Below, one piece after another: positions 1 through 10,697 of a stretch of 64,000 nt of DNA (position 1 is the first letter of the stretch; each line of letters begins with the position of its first letter). Under the pieces are notes generated by a model. The model saw nothing but the letters and a program-made list of their open reading frames with translations, was not told the DNA's origin and ran no database searches. The position numbers were made by a program, and so were the translations under genes. Where the stretch lies: positions 858,501 to 922,500 of the forward strand of contig JAUIRK010000971.1 in NCBI GenBank assembly GCA_030549495.1, given 5' to 3'. This stretch comes from Nectonema munidae (taxonomy: Eukaryota; Nematomorpha; Nectonematoida; Nectonematidae).

Positions 1-297
1 GTTGATTGTAAAATTTATTTCATCAAGAATTAACAATTTGTCATTTTTTTATGTTTAACGTTTACTTTCGATGAAAAAAGTTGATCGTTGAAGAATTAGG
101 CTGGGTATTTAAACATAAAATCCCTTTTTCCTGACTTGTTAAAACAGGAAATCAACGAATGCTATTATTAACAAATAACAAATAAAATCAGACAAAATAA
201 CTTGATGTAATACAATTGGTTTATTTGAATATAGAGGGAATACTAATGACTTTAAAAAGAAAATTTTTCACAATATGTTTTCTTTAGTATAAAAAAG

Positions 298-1308
298 TCA
301 TAAAATTTTCAACATTGTTAGGCAGTATTTGCATTTTTTTATAATCCAATCATGACAGTTGGAATCAAGAGCAATATAAAGAGTAAAAATGAAGGCATCA
401 TTCAGCAACTCCACGTACTTAGAAATTGAAAGTATCCGCGTCATGTAATCGGGATATATTAATAGCGCTTGCTTTCTCTGCATATGTCCAATGTAGATGT
501 TAACCAAAGCGATTGGAAAAATAGTGATGATGTAGAAGAAAAAATATATCATTATTTTTGATGATTTTTTTAAAAGTGTGCTTTTATTCTCCGTACTTAC
601 CGCATGAACAACGTTTTTCCTTGAAATTGAGTACAGGTATATGTCGTAGGAGATTAAAATTGATAAAGAAATAAACATAAGGACTGGAAATATGAACATA
701 AATATTTCGCGATAAAATAAGTAATCTGAATAAGCTGCCTTTCCTTCTATTGAGCATAGATAGGGACTGCGTTTGCAGTGGTTTTCAACAACACGCGTTA
801 AAAAACTCCTTGGCATCGAATAAATGAAAGAAAGAGACGAAGAAAGCAGAAGTGCATGTCTAAATACAAAACTCGATCTCCATGCCTGCATTTTGATTGG
901 ATTGTGAATCATGTAGTATCTGTCGATTAGAAAAAAGACATAGAGATAACGTACGGTCATCGTTATAGCGTCTTGTATCACGAATAAAACTTTGAAAACA
1001 AAAAAACGCCACGCACATGTATGGACAGAGTTGTATGATTTTAATAGTCCGTGGTTTTCATAGGCGGGATAAAGTAAGTTCGTTAAAAGATAGCCTAAAT
1101 TGCAGATGGAAACATACTATAGCATTAAATAACAGTGGTGTTTTTTTTCCAAGTCCTTAAAAATGAAAAAACAAAAAGTGTTGACGATGAAGCCTAAAAA
1201 AGATACGACAAAAAACACATAAGGATTTGTAGAAATCTCATCTTTGTCTCTGCAGAAGCTTTGATAATACAGACTTGTAATATTTAGGTCTTCCATTTTA
1301 TTTAGCAA
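298..1308 (-). pseudogene. Rhodopsin-like (class A) peptide-receptor-like GPCR with one in-frame stop
   Basis: One continuous minus-strand frame of 337 codons runs from an ATG at 1306-1308 to a stop at 298. It is interrupted once, by TAG at 1117-1119 (codon 64), inside predicted TM2. Visible class A features are an N-glycosylation site NIT (residues 9-11), TM1 around residues 30-50, a conserved Cys98 before TM3, DRY at 129-131, a paired Cys in the second extracellular loop, a TM6 proline (IFPIAL), an NDAFIFTLY segment in the place of NPxxY, and a short basic tail. The overall shape resembles invertebrate FMRFamide-type receptors, but ligand and subtype cannot be read. The TM2 aspartate is replaced by Asn (ICNLG). 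With no frameshift over about 1 kb, it is a very young pseudogene, a polymorphic null or a sequence error. No introns are needed. Confidence 0.7.
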
Positions 1309-1516
1309 TTTCTTTCTTTATCTAAATAAAAATGATGATATTACAATATTGTTCAACAAAATACCTAGAGTAATAAACCATCTCCTATCAAGCTATTGAA
1401 CGGTTCTTGGTCAAAACGCCAGAAAAATAAAATTTCCAAAAACCAAGACGTCTGAAAATATAATTTTGAAGGTTTTTTCTCGTTAAGGGCGCATTATATA
1501 CTCATGTGTTTAACAG

Positions 1517-1580
1517 TTAAAGGTACAGTGGGTGTGTTTTCATTGACAAGGCACTGAAGTACCGCTTATGTCAAACTATA
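1517..1580 (-). repeat. Fragment of tRNA-derived SINE
   Basis: This stretch matches the 3' body of the SINE copies at 41848-41996 and 62301-62440: the order AAAGGTA, GTGGGGTGT-like, TTTTCAT, AAGGCACT and CGCTTAT is kept. The tRNA-like head is missing, so it is a truncated old copy. Confidence 0.45.
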
Positions 1581-1582
1581 AA

Positions 1583-1943
1583 CACATTGGTATATCAACT
1601 TTTTAACAGGTTTAAGGAGTTCTCTATGCCACCACCTTAATTGCATTTAAAAATTTGTAAATTTTCTTTTTGAAAATACTAAACTAGTAGTAAATTAGCT
1701 AGTCCATAGGATCCCTAAACAGTTAGATAAATCTATATTTTATAAAAATAAAAATAATAATCTAACAGTCAAAAAATCTGATTCTTGGAATTGCTCTGGT
1801 TGTTCCAATGCAAATTGTTTAAGCATGCTGCCATGATTTTTATGTAATTCTTGGTACTTCTCAAATATCAGATTTTTAGCAGGTGACCGAAAATTATTTT
1901 TCTTCAGGATTGGAGTTAGGTTTTTATACCAAATGTATACCAA
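1583..1943. other. Spacer with no recognised gene
   Basis: AT-rich. A 67-codon minus-strand open frame at 1740-1943 (KNHGSMLKQFALEQPEQF core) has mixed composition but matches no family I know. I would not call it a gene. Confidence 0.4.
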
Positions 1944-1947
1944 TTAA

Positions 1948-3795
1948 CGTAAATCGCCATTCCTCAACTAAAAAAGTTATTGTAAAAAACTGGCTCAACC
2001 ATATCCCTTGACTTATCTTAAAATCGCTAGCTGGACCTTTTAGTACCATTATCATCGACACTCTCATGTCAAAAACGGTCAATTAATATTAAAAATTAAC
2101 ATTTAACAAAATTTTGATAATATACATTGTTAACTTTATAACTTAGGGTCTATATTAGATATTCCCTTGAAATTTATAATTGTATATAGTTTTGAACGCG
2201 CAACACTTTGTATATATTTAATTTTTTTAATAATCAACATGGTACATTTTAGTAAATGTCAATCAAAATTTTGGTTGATCAGAAATAAATCTAATAAAAT
2301 ATTCCTTCAAATTTTACATAAAATATATGTTTTTATATAAATCCGCCATGATGATTTCATTTTTGAACAGCGTTGAAAGTTTCACTCAAATTTGCGGTTT
2401 ACGTCAAAAAATTGTCTCGAAAAATATTCATCCAAATTTTACATGAAAAGTTTTTATATCAAATCGAACATGCTGGTTTCATTACTGAACCCAGATTTTG
2501 GATCTAAGTTTTGAAAATATCTGACAATGTTAATGAAATTTACGTTTTACTTCAAAAAATTGTCTCCAAAAATATTCATTTAAATTTTACATGAAATATA
2601 TATTTCTATACTAAATCGACCATGCTAATTTCATTTCTGAACTCTTTTATCGCATTTTGAGGTTTTAAAATATATGACGTTTTATGTCTGAAACTATCTC
2701 TCCTAATTTTAGATGAAACATATGTTTTTATACCAAATCAACCATGCTATTTTAATTTCTGAACTCTTTTTTCGCATTTAAGGTTTGAAAATATCTGCAA
2801 CTGTCAATCAAATGTGATGTTTACAGGAATATTTTTGAAATTTAAATAAAATATTTTTTATACCAAATTGACGATGCTGGTTTCATTTTTGAACTTAGTT
2901 TTCGCATTTAGGGTTTGGAAATATCTGAAATCTTGGATAAAATTTGAGTTTTACGTTTTCAAAATATTAAATAAATATCGTTTTTTATACCACTCGGTCA
3001 CTTATATACCAAATCGATTATGCTTACTTTATTTCTGTACTCCATTTTATCTAATACAGTTAAAAAAGATTTGGAAGTGTCAATTTAATTTGTAATGTAT
3101 ACCTGGGAATAAGTTTTTTCTAAAAAAAATAATTTCTGCAAAATAATTTCAATAAATACTTAGTTATTATATTTGTTACAATATAATAGTTTTATATATA
3201 TTTTAGCTTATAATACTTTCTTCAATCATGTTGAGTATGAAATATTTATTAAAAAAAACAAAACGTATTATAAAATCTTTTGAAAATTATGAGAGAATGA
3301 AAAAACCTGAAGAAAAATTAAAAAGAGAACGCGTAATCAAAAAATTAATTTTATAAATGAAGTATGTATTTTGACTAAATGGAAGATCTACCATGTTCCA
3401 ATGAACTAAGAAGTGATGTAGTGATCTAATATTGGGTGCTTCAAAAACGATTTTGACCGTGAAAAAAGTTCTTCTTTTGCAAATAAAAAATCTTTAAATT
3501 TATAACTTATCAGCAAAAATTACAATTATTATTTCACTAAGATGGATAAGAAATCTAAAAATTTTGAAAAGGTCAGATTTATCAAAACTATAACACATGC
3601 CAATATGTAAAGGTTTATAAGCACTATTAAGATGATTTTAAATTTAAATAAAATTTGTCCATCTTTTTCCTTTTTCATGAAAGAGAGAGTCTTTTACATG
3701 AAGAAAGTTGACAAATTTTTGTAATAGAACAATAACATCACAAATGATTTCATCAGAAAAAAATTGAATTGGAATTGGTTTACAAATATTCATGC
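1948..3795 (+). mobile_element. piggyBac-like non-autonomous element, left inverted copy (incomplete)
   Basis: This arm is the reverse complement of about 7885-9925. It begins beside a TTAA at 1944-1947. Shared landmarks in the same order are CGCTAGCTG, the stretch around AATTTATAATTGTATATAGTTT, GTCAATCAAAATTTTG, an array of about 125-155 bp repeats, then a unique tract containing GGAAGATCTAC and a TTTGTCCATCTTTTTCCTTTT-like stretch. Similarity fades after about 3795. The outer CCCTATTAATGCTAGG terminus present on the right copy is absent here, so this copy has lost its tip and its inner half. No transposase is visible. Confidence 0.65.
2340..3050 (+). repeat. Tandem array, about 125-155 bp units (6 copies)
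   Basis: A diverged unit marked by CATGCTGGTTTCATTTCTGAAC recurs near 2344, 2468, 2621, 2747, 2870 and 3015. Each unit also carries ATTTTACATGAAATATATG and a GTTTACTTCAAAAAATTG-like segment. The inverted counterpart is at about 8600-9560. Confidence 0.7.
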
Positions 3796-4974
3796 TAATT
3801 TAATTAATGTAACTAATTTTTTTTGAATGAAGAATTTATTCCCTTTTTGAAAAATATATTTCTTTTATATTTTTGTCTCTTTCAATTCAGTGAAAAGAAC
3901 AATAACTTTATTCCTATTTTACCCGTTTATTATTTATCCATTTTACTTAGTTTAAAATTTTATGGATAAAACTTATTTATGAAATTTTGAATTATGGGAT
4001 GAAACTGGTGCATAAGAGTAAGGTTTTAAAGTTTACAAAAATGATAAGTATAAATTCTAAAAAGTCTGTCTGCATTTATTAGATGAATATTTCATAAAAC
4101 AAACTTAAAATTATTTGCTGGAATGCAGTCAGCCTTTTTACAATGTTTATTTATCCTTTTTATAAACTTAAAGTCATAATGCTTCCTCTTATATCAGCCT
4201 AAAAACGCCTGAACGTTTATTAGCCCATTAAAAACTTACTCCTGACTCTGGAGTTACTGCATAGAATTAGAAATACGTAAAAATAATTTTATCTAAAGCA
4301 TAAAGAAACACGAAATATATTAAAAACGATTAAAATTACCACAGATCAAGACTTTAATCTCTTTCTCCCTATGAGTTGTCGATTATATCTTTTATGGTAT
4401 ATAGATTTCTTCAGCGAATATAATGAAGTCAGAACTTAAACAAAATGAAAAGTAATTGATATTCAACTTTCAAAATGCACAATATGACTTTCGAAAACTC
4501 TATCTATTATATCGAACATTCAAATTGGATGCACGGCATTGATTAAAAATTAGTTACAAAGTCATAGTGAACTTTTCGTAGTAATGAGCATTCATATGAA
4601 AGACTTTTTGTAACAAGCCTTTAATGGGTCAGAATTCGTTTAATCAACCGCTTTTCATAATTCTTAAGAGGGTGAATGAAGACTAAGTTTGGAGAATATT
4701 TTACACTGTAAAGTTCGTTAATTTTTCTAAAGAAGGTATTAGCTTGATTTTCGAATACTGATAACATGTATTATCAATATATCAAAATTTTTATTCATTA
4801 TAACAAAAGATGGCGTGACATACAAAATTGGAATTTTTAATTTAGATTTAAATAATATTATAAAGTTTAAGCATTCTGATTAGAATAATCAAGTAATCCA
4901 ATCTAATTATCTATCCGAATAAAATATCCAACTTATCTCTTATGTAATCCAGCCATGATAGCAAAACTTCTAGG
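3796..4974. other. AT-rich DNA without recognisable genes
   Basis: No long reading frame, RNA gene or clear repeat was recognised. It may be the eroded inner part of the left piggyBac-like copy, but I see no alignable similarity to the right copy. Confidence 0.4.
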
Positions 4975-4982
4975 AATTATAC

Positions 4983-5443
4983 CAGTGATTCCCAACTTTT
5001 TAGTTTGCGTCACCCTTGGCGAGCTTTTTAAAAATTCCTGGCACACTTTGAGGAAAAACTTATTTAAAATTTTCATATTTTTTTTATTATAATTTTTTTA
5101 TTTCTACATCTGCATTGATGCAACAATAACTTATACAGAGATCATATAAAAAAAATTATACTGATCCTGCTATCACAGAAAAAATAATAATAAAAATATG
5201 TAAAGTTAAGTTTTAAAGTAGTTGCACAATTTTTTCAAGTAATTACAGTGTAACACTATGATATAAGACATAACACACAAATAACAAATAGACCTGAGTG
5301 AATCATGCGTGTGTACTTAGTTAATTAGAGAATAAAAGCAGATAGAATGAAATTAATACAATTTTTACTCTGAATTTTGGCGGTACCCTTAAAAAATCTT
5401 TCGACACCCTTTAGTGCCGCGTCACACCGGTTGGAAATCACTG
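4983..5443 (+). mobile_element. hAT MITE, 461 bp, perfect 8-bp target duplication
   Basis: It starts CAGTGATTCCCAACTTTTT and ends GGTTGGAAATCACTG, giving inverted hAT-type termini. It is flanked on both sides by AATTATAC (4975-4982 and 5444-5451), a perfect 8-bp target site duplication. It has no coding capacity. The GCGTCAC and GTGCCGCGTCAC subterminal motifs resemble other hAT MITEs. Confidence 0.85.
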
Positions 5444-5558
5444 AATTATACCCCTCCTCTAAGAAAGAAAAAAATTTCTTTGGTTATTTAAATTAAATAA
5501 AAGAGATAGTAATGGATATTCAAGCACTGCTTATTCTTGCTTCAACATCCTATCTTTG

Positions 5559-5712
5559 TGGAAGCGTGAGTAAGGTTGGTTAGATACTGGGTTTCGATAA
5601 ATCAAAGTCTTTGGTTCCATCCCGCATCGAACATATTTTCCTCATAGTTCCATACAAACAGCACAATTGTGCCTTCTCGATGAAAATACCCTACGGCACC
5701 TTCACCTTTGCA
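5559..5712 (+). repeat. tRNA-derived SINE, copy A
   Basis: The head GCGTGAGTAAGGTTGGTTAG looks like a tRNA D-arm/A-box and is followed by a diverged B-box (GGTTCCATCCCGC). The body contains CCTCATAGTTC and a CGATGAAAATACCCTACGG-like end. The same arrangement occurs inverted at 41848-41996 and 62301-62440. Confidence 0.7.
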
Positions 5713-6322
5713 AGTTTTGATTTTCAACTCTGTTTTACATAAAAGCAAGAATAGGAAGCGGATAATGTTTTCTTTGAAAATAAATTGTGTGGTGTATTGG
5801 AATTTCTTGGGAAATTTTATCTTCCAAGAAAACCAAAATTTTTTTTTATGTATAACTTTTTAATCTCAAACATCACTAATAACATGCATACATGATGTTT
5901 AGATCTAGGTAAATTATGTTTTGGGTCAAATTTGGGAAAATAAATCGGTTTGATTTAGTCAAATTTCTTAACCTTAGAAAGGCGGTGTATGCCATTTTTT
6001 GCTACACAAATATTTGAATAAAGTAATAAGAGTAGTCTTTAAACAGTGGTACTTAGTTAACAATATAAATATTTAAAAAAATTTGCAAATGAAATTTATT
6101 TTTATCATATATAGAACAAATTTATTTTATTCAACACTCAAAAGATCTTATTTGAGATTATTTCATTAGTTTTGTTTATGTCTTTAAAAGGACTTTATGA
6201 TTGTTGACTTGCTTTCATGTGGGTCAGTTTCTTCTAGATCATCTGAAAGATCTTCTATTTGATGTATAGGAGATGATGATTAGTCATTCAAATGCTGCTG
6301 ATTTCAATTCTCCAATCGAGTT
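5713..6322. other. AT-rich spacer
   Basis: I see no gene, RNA or clear repeat between the SINE and the TTAA at 6323-6326. Confidence 0.4.
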
Positions 6323-6470
6323 TTAACCCTATTAGTGCTGGGCAAAATTTTTCCGCTCAAGTGCTGGGGAGGGGGCGTAAAGTGCCCCCCCCCCCCTATT
6401 TTCCTCAGATATTAATAAGTTTTTATAAATATTTTTAATGTTACATATATATTTCAACTATGCTTAATTC

Positions 6471-7480
6471 AGTGGTGATATTGTTTTTTTATGAAAATCA
6501 TTCAAACCTGTCAAAAAATTGATCTAAATGTGACAGCTCATCTCAAAAAGAACTTTTTATCTAAATAATTATATAAAGTTTTTTACACATGTTTACCCAT
6601 TTTCAAATATGCTGAATTCAGTGGTGATATTCATTTTTTATGAAAATCAATCAAACCTGTCAAAAAATTGATCTAAATGTGACAGCTCATCTCAAAAAGG
6701 AACTTTTTATCTAGATAAGTATATAAAGTTTTTTACAAATGTATACCCATTTTCAAATATGCTGAATTCAGTGGTGATATTCATTTTTTATGAAAATCAT
6801 TCAAACCTGTCAAAAAAGTGATTTACATATGACAGCTCATCTCAAAAAAGAAACTTTTTATCTAAATAATTATATAATGTTTTTTACACATATACACCCA
6901 TTTTCAAGCATGCTGAATTCAGCGGTGATATTCATTTTTTATAAAAATCAATTAAAGTTATCAAAGCATTGATTTATATATGACAGCTCATCTTAAAAAG
7001 AAACTTTTTATCTAAGTAATAATATAAAGTTTTTTACACATATATGCCCATTTTTAAGCATGCATAATTCAGTGGTGATATTCATTTTTTTTATAAAATT
7101 CAATCAAAACTGTCAAAAAATTGATTTATCCCATAAAGAAAGGATCAGGCACGGTTTTTTGAATTAGAGAATTACGTTTAATAGAAAGTATAGGGAGGTG
7201 ATCAAGTTTACCGTGCATGGCATTTTACACCCATATACCCATTTTCAAGTAGGCTGTGTTTACTGGTTATATTCCTTTTTTTTATATAAATATTAGTCAA
7301 ACCTGACAAAATAATTTAAATATGACAGCCCATGTCAAAATTAAAATTTTAATTCTTTTAAAGTTTTTTTTATACATTTCAAGTATGCAGAATTTAATGG
7401 TGATGTTCATTTTTTATGAAATCAATAAAACCTGTCAAAAAATCGATTAAACTTGTAAATCAATGTCAAAAATATAAGCA
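6471..7480 (+). repeat. Tandem array A, 150-bp period (about 7 units)
   Basis: The marker AATTCAGTGGTGATATTCAT recurs near 6471, 6621, 6771, 6921 and 7071, exactly about 150 bp apart, then in diverged form near 7262 and 7399. Units also hold AAACCTGTCAAAAAATTGAT and TGACAGCTCATCTCAAAAAG. A tract at about 7130-7205, absent from other units, interrupts unit 5-6. Confidence 0.85.
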
Positions 7481-8599
7481 TAAAAATAACTTCTACTTGC
7501 AGTTTTCTCTGGTAATTATTTTCTTAATTTATTTAATCCACTTTAGGTGTTTAATTCACTCAAAATATTTCATTCTACAGTAACTTATGTAACTTGATAG
7601 GACCTCCATCTTTTAGGCTACAAATTCGTTATCGGCTCGTAGTCTCTACGTCATATTATAATTTGCAGTATGTAATTTTGTTATTCATTCTATGATGATC
7701 CTTTCTTGGTAGCTCTTTTTTTATTAAAAATTTATATTCTTCAATGTGTGTTCGAAAATTTTTTTATAACGATAAAATTATTTTTTTCCTCTCTCAAAGC
7801 ATTCTGATTAAAGAAATCTTCTTGATGATCTTAGACTTTTTTTTATCAGTATCGTGTATTTTATTATCAGGCCTGAATATTTGTCAACCAATCTCATTTC
7901 AAAGGTTTTTTTCTGATGAATCTTTCGTGATGTTCATTGTTCAATTACAAAAAGTTGTCCACGTTCTTCATCTAAAAAATTATTTCTTTGACGCAAAAGG
8001 AAAAAGATGGACAAATTCAATTTAAATTAAAAATATCTTGATAGTGACTAAATTCTCACATATTGGCATCTGTGCCATTTTTGATAAATCTGACCTATTC
8101 TAAATATTCAGATTTCCTACCCATCTTAGCTAAATGTTAAATGTAATCCTATATGATAAGCTATAGATTTAAATATTTTTCATTTGTAAAAGAGGAACTT
8201 CTTTTTCACAGTCAAAATCTTTTTGAAGCATCTATAATTATATAATTAAACCACTTCGTAGTTCATTAGAACATAGTAGATCTTCCATTTAGTCAACATA
8301 CATATTTTTTTTAATTATTTGTTTTGATCACATGTTCTCTTTTAAATTAGTTTTCAACTTGGTTCCTTCTCTCATACAAATTTTCAAAAGATTTTATAAT
8401 ACGTTTTGTTTGTTTTTTTAATAAATATTTCATACTCAAGATGATTGTAGAAAGTATTATAAGCCAAAATATAGAAAAAAAAGTATATTTTCACTATATA
8501 TCTAATATGCAGCCATTTTTTGGAAATTTTTTACAGAACTGATTCTCCAGGCATACATTACTAATTCAATTGCCACTTCGAGATATTTTTTAATCGTAT

Positions 8600-9560
8600 T
8601 ATCCAAAATCCAGTACAGAAATAAAATAAGCATAGACAATTTGGTATAAAACAGATATTTTATTTTTTTGAAAATATTTTTGAAGACAGTATCTAGAAGT
8701 AAACCGCAAATCTGATTCAAGCTTTCAGATATTTTAAAACCATAAATGCCAAAACTGAGTCAAAAAATGAAACCAACATCTTCCATTTGGCATAAAAACA
8801 GATATTTTATTTAAATTTCAAAAATATTTCTGTAGACATTAGACGTAAATCGAACATTTGATTGATACTTTCAGACATTTAAAACCTCTAAATGCAAAAA
8901 ATGATTTCAGAAATAAAAATTATCATGGTGGAATTGGTATAAAAACATATATTTCATGTAAAATTGGAGAGAATATTTTGGGATATAGTTTTACCACATA
9001 AACCGCAAATTTGATTGACACTAGCAGTAAAACCTCTAAATGCGAAAACTGTGTTCAGAAATGAAATCATCATGATCTACTTGCTATAAAAACATATATT
9101 TCATGTAAAATTGAGGGAATATTTTTGGAGATAGCTTTTAGAAGTAAACCGCAAATCTGATTGACATTGACAGATATTTTAAAACCTCTAAATGTGAAAA
9201 ATGAGTTCAGAAATGAAAACAGCATGGTTGATTTGGTATAAAAACATATGAATGTTTTTGGAGATAATTTTTAGAAGTAAACCGTAAATTTGATTAACAC
9301 TTATAAGTATTTTCAGATCCTAAACCTAAAAAAAATGAGTCCTGAAATGAAACCAGCATGGCCGATTTAGTATAACACATATATTTTATGTAAAATGGGA
9401 AGGAATGTTTTTGGAGACAATTTTCAGAAGTAAACCGCAAATTTGATTAACACTTATAGGTATTTTCAAATCCTAAATGTAAAAAATGAGTCCAGAAATG
9501 AAAACAGCATGACCGATTTAGTATAAAAACAAATATTTTATGTAAAATTTGAAGGTATAT
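8600..9560 (-). repeat. Tandem array B, about 130-160 bp period (about 7 units)
   Basis: Reverse-orientation counterpart of 2340-3050. Markers such as AGTAAACCGCAAAT and CAGCATGGCCGATTTAG-like segments recur near 8640, 8770, 8920, 9065, 9215, 9350 and 9510. The unit sequence is unrelated to array A even though the unit size is similar. Confidence 0.75.
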
Positions 9561-9950
9561 TTTATTTGATAATTTTTGATCAATCAAAATTTTGATTGAC
9601 ATTTTCTAAAAAGTAGCCATGATTATTGAAAAAATTAAATATATAAAGTGTTATGCGTTCCAAACTGTATATAATTATAAATTTTCAGGGTATTATATAA
9701 TATAGATCCTAAGTTATAAGGTTAAGTACAGATAATGTCAAAATTTTGATGAAAAATTTTAATTTTTGATTTTGATTGACAGTTTTGGACATGAAAGGGT
9801 CATTCAACTACCATGAAAATGGTTTCAAAAGATGCAGCTAGCGATTTTAAGAAAAGTCACAAAATTTGAAGGGATATAATTCAGCCAATTTTCTACAATT
9901 AATTTTTTAGCGAAGGGGTGGCGTTTTACGCTCCTAGCATTAATAGGGTT

Positions 9951-10107
9951 AAGATAGATATTAGAGAAAAAGTGGTGATGCGGTTGCGATTGTTGAAATA
10001 ATAAAAATCCGCGGATGAGGATACGAAGCAGATGTGATTTTTTTTGCGGATTATCGGCATATGCGGATACGGATATCCGATACATCACTAAAACGTAGTT
10101 TCTCTAA
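9951..10107 (+). mobile_element. 157-bp MITE, copy 1
   Basis: It is nearly identical (about ten differences by eye) and equal in length to 26026-26182. Imperfect inverted ends TTAGAGAAA...GTGATG face CATCAC...TTTCTCTAA. GCGGAT/ATCCGC motifs fill the middle. Its first bases overlap the TTAA of the adjacent piggyBac-like end. Confidence 0.75.
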
Positions 10108-10130
10108 CACTTTGGAAGAGGGAAACAATT

Positions 10131-10420
10131 TTGCCAGGTTGCCGAGGGAAAATTGTGCACACTCCTTATTTGCATAAGCAAATAACTTATTTGCATGTTA
10201 TATTTATTCTAAGCACGCGAAATACCCCTTGTAGATTGGCAGTTGATATCATTCTATCTATAATAATTAATTGGAAACATTGTATCGCGTTTATTGGACC
10301 GAATGGGATGCGTGTAAATTGGCATAACTTTTGTTTCGACTCATTAGCTGCCTTAGCAGAATTAGGATCTGTGTCTAACTTTTTGGGAAGCAAGAACTTA
10401 ACTATGAGCAATGCTTGATT
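10131..10420 (-). mobile_element. Possible Gypsy-like LTR retrotransposon fossil (Gag region fragment)
   Basis: On the minus strand a short segment contains KLDTDPNSAKAANE, which resembles the start of Gag-like proteins of some invertebrate Gypsy-type elements, followed by weakly similar sequence. It is a short, old, broken fragment; no LTR, protease, RT or integrase region was seen beside it. Confidence 0.35.
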
Positions 10421-10697
10421 GAAAGTAAATTGTTATAAGCAAGTAGTAGGAAAGATTTATTTTACTTTCAAAGAGTAACGTGAAGTGTGCAAGTTTATAT
10501 AGTGGTTGTGCAACTAATTGACCATCTATTAAGAGTGGTAAAGTAATAAAACATAAAAGAAAAAGCTAAATAGGTACCTTACAGAAAAAAAATTCTGAGA
10601 TTTTTTACCAAAATATTGAACTAACTTTATCTTTCAACGAATATTTTTTTTCTAAAACTAACATATATTAGTCAGATAAATTAATCTTTTTTTTCAG
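10421..10697. other. Short AT-rich spacer
   Basis: No feature recognised; it ends in a T-rich run just upstream of the LINE. Confidence 0.4.

Larger units (their letters stand above)
6327..9948. mobile_element. piggyBac-like element, 3.6 kb, both termini present, non-autonomous
   Basis: It is bounded by TTAA on both sides (6323-6326 and 9949-9952). The left terminus is CCCTATTAGTGCTGGGC; the right terminus read inward is CCCTATTAATGCTAGG, so the ends are inverted and begin CCC as in piggyBac. Order inside: left terminus, array of 150-bp units (6471-7480), about 1.1 kb unique AT-rich DNA, a second unrelated array of similar unit size in opposite sense (8600-9560), and a 390-bp terminal domain. 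Small reading frames such as 7744-8025 show no transposase motif. It probably depends on an autonomous relative. Its right third is an inverted duplicate of 1948-3795. Confidence 0.75.

Noticed and set aside
10187-10411. A host gene on the minus strand
   Set aside because: Its best resemblance is to a short Gypsy-like Gag segment, so it is treated as a fossil fragment.
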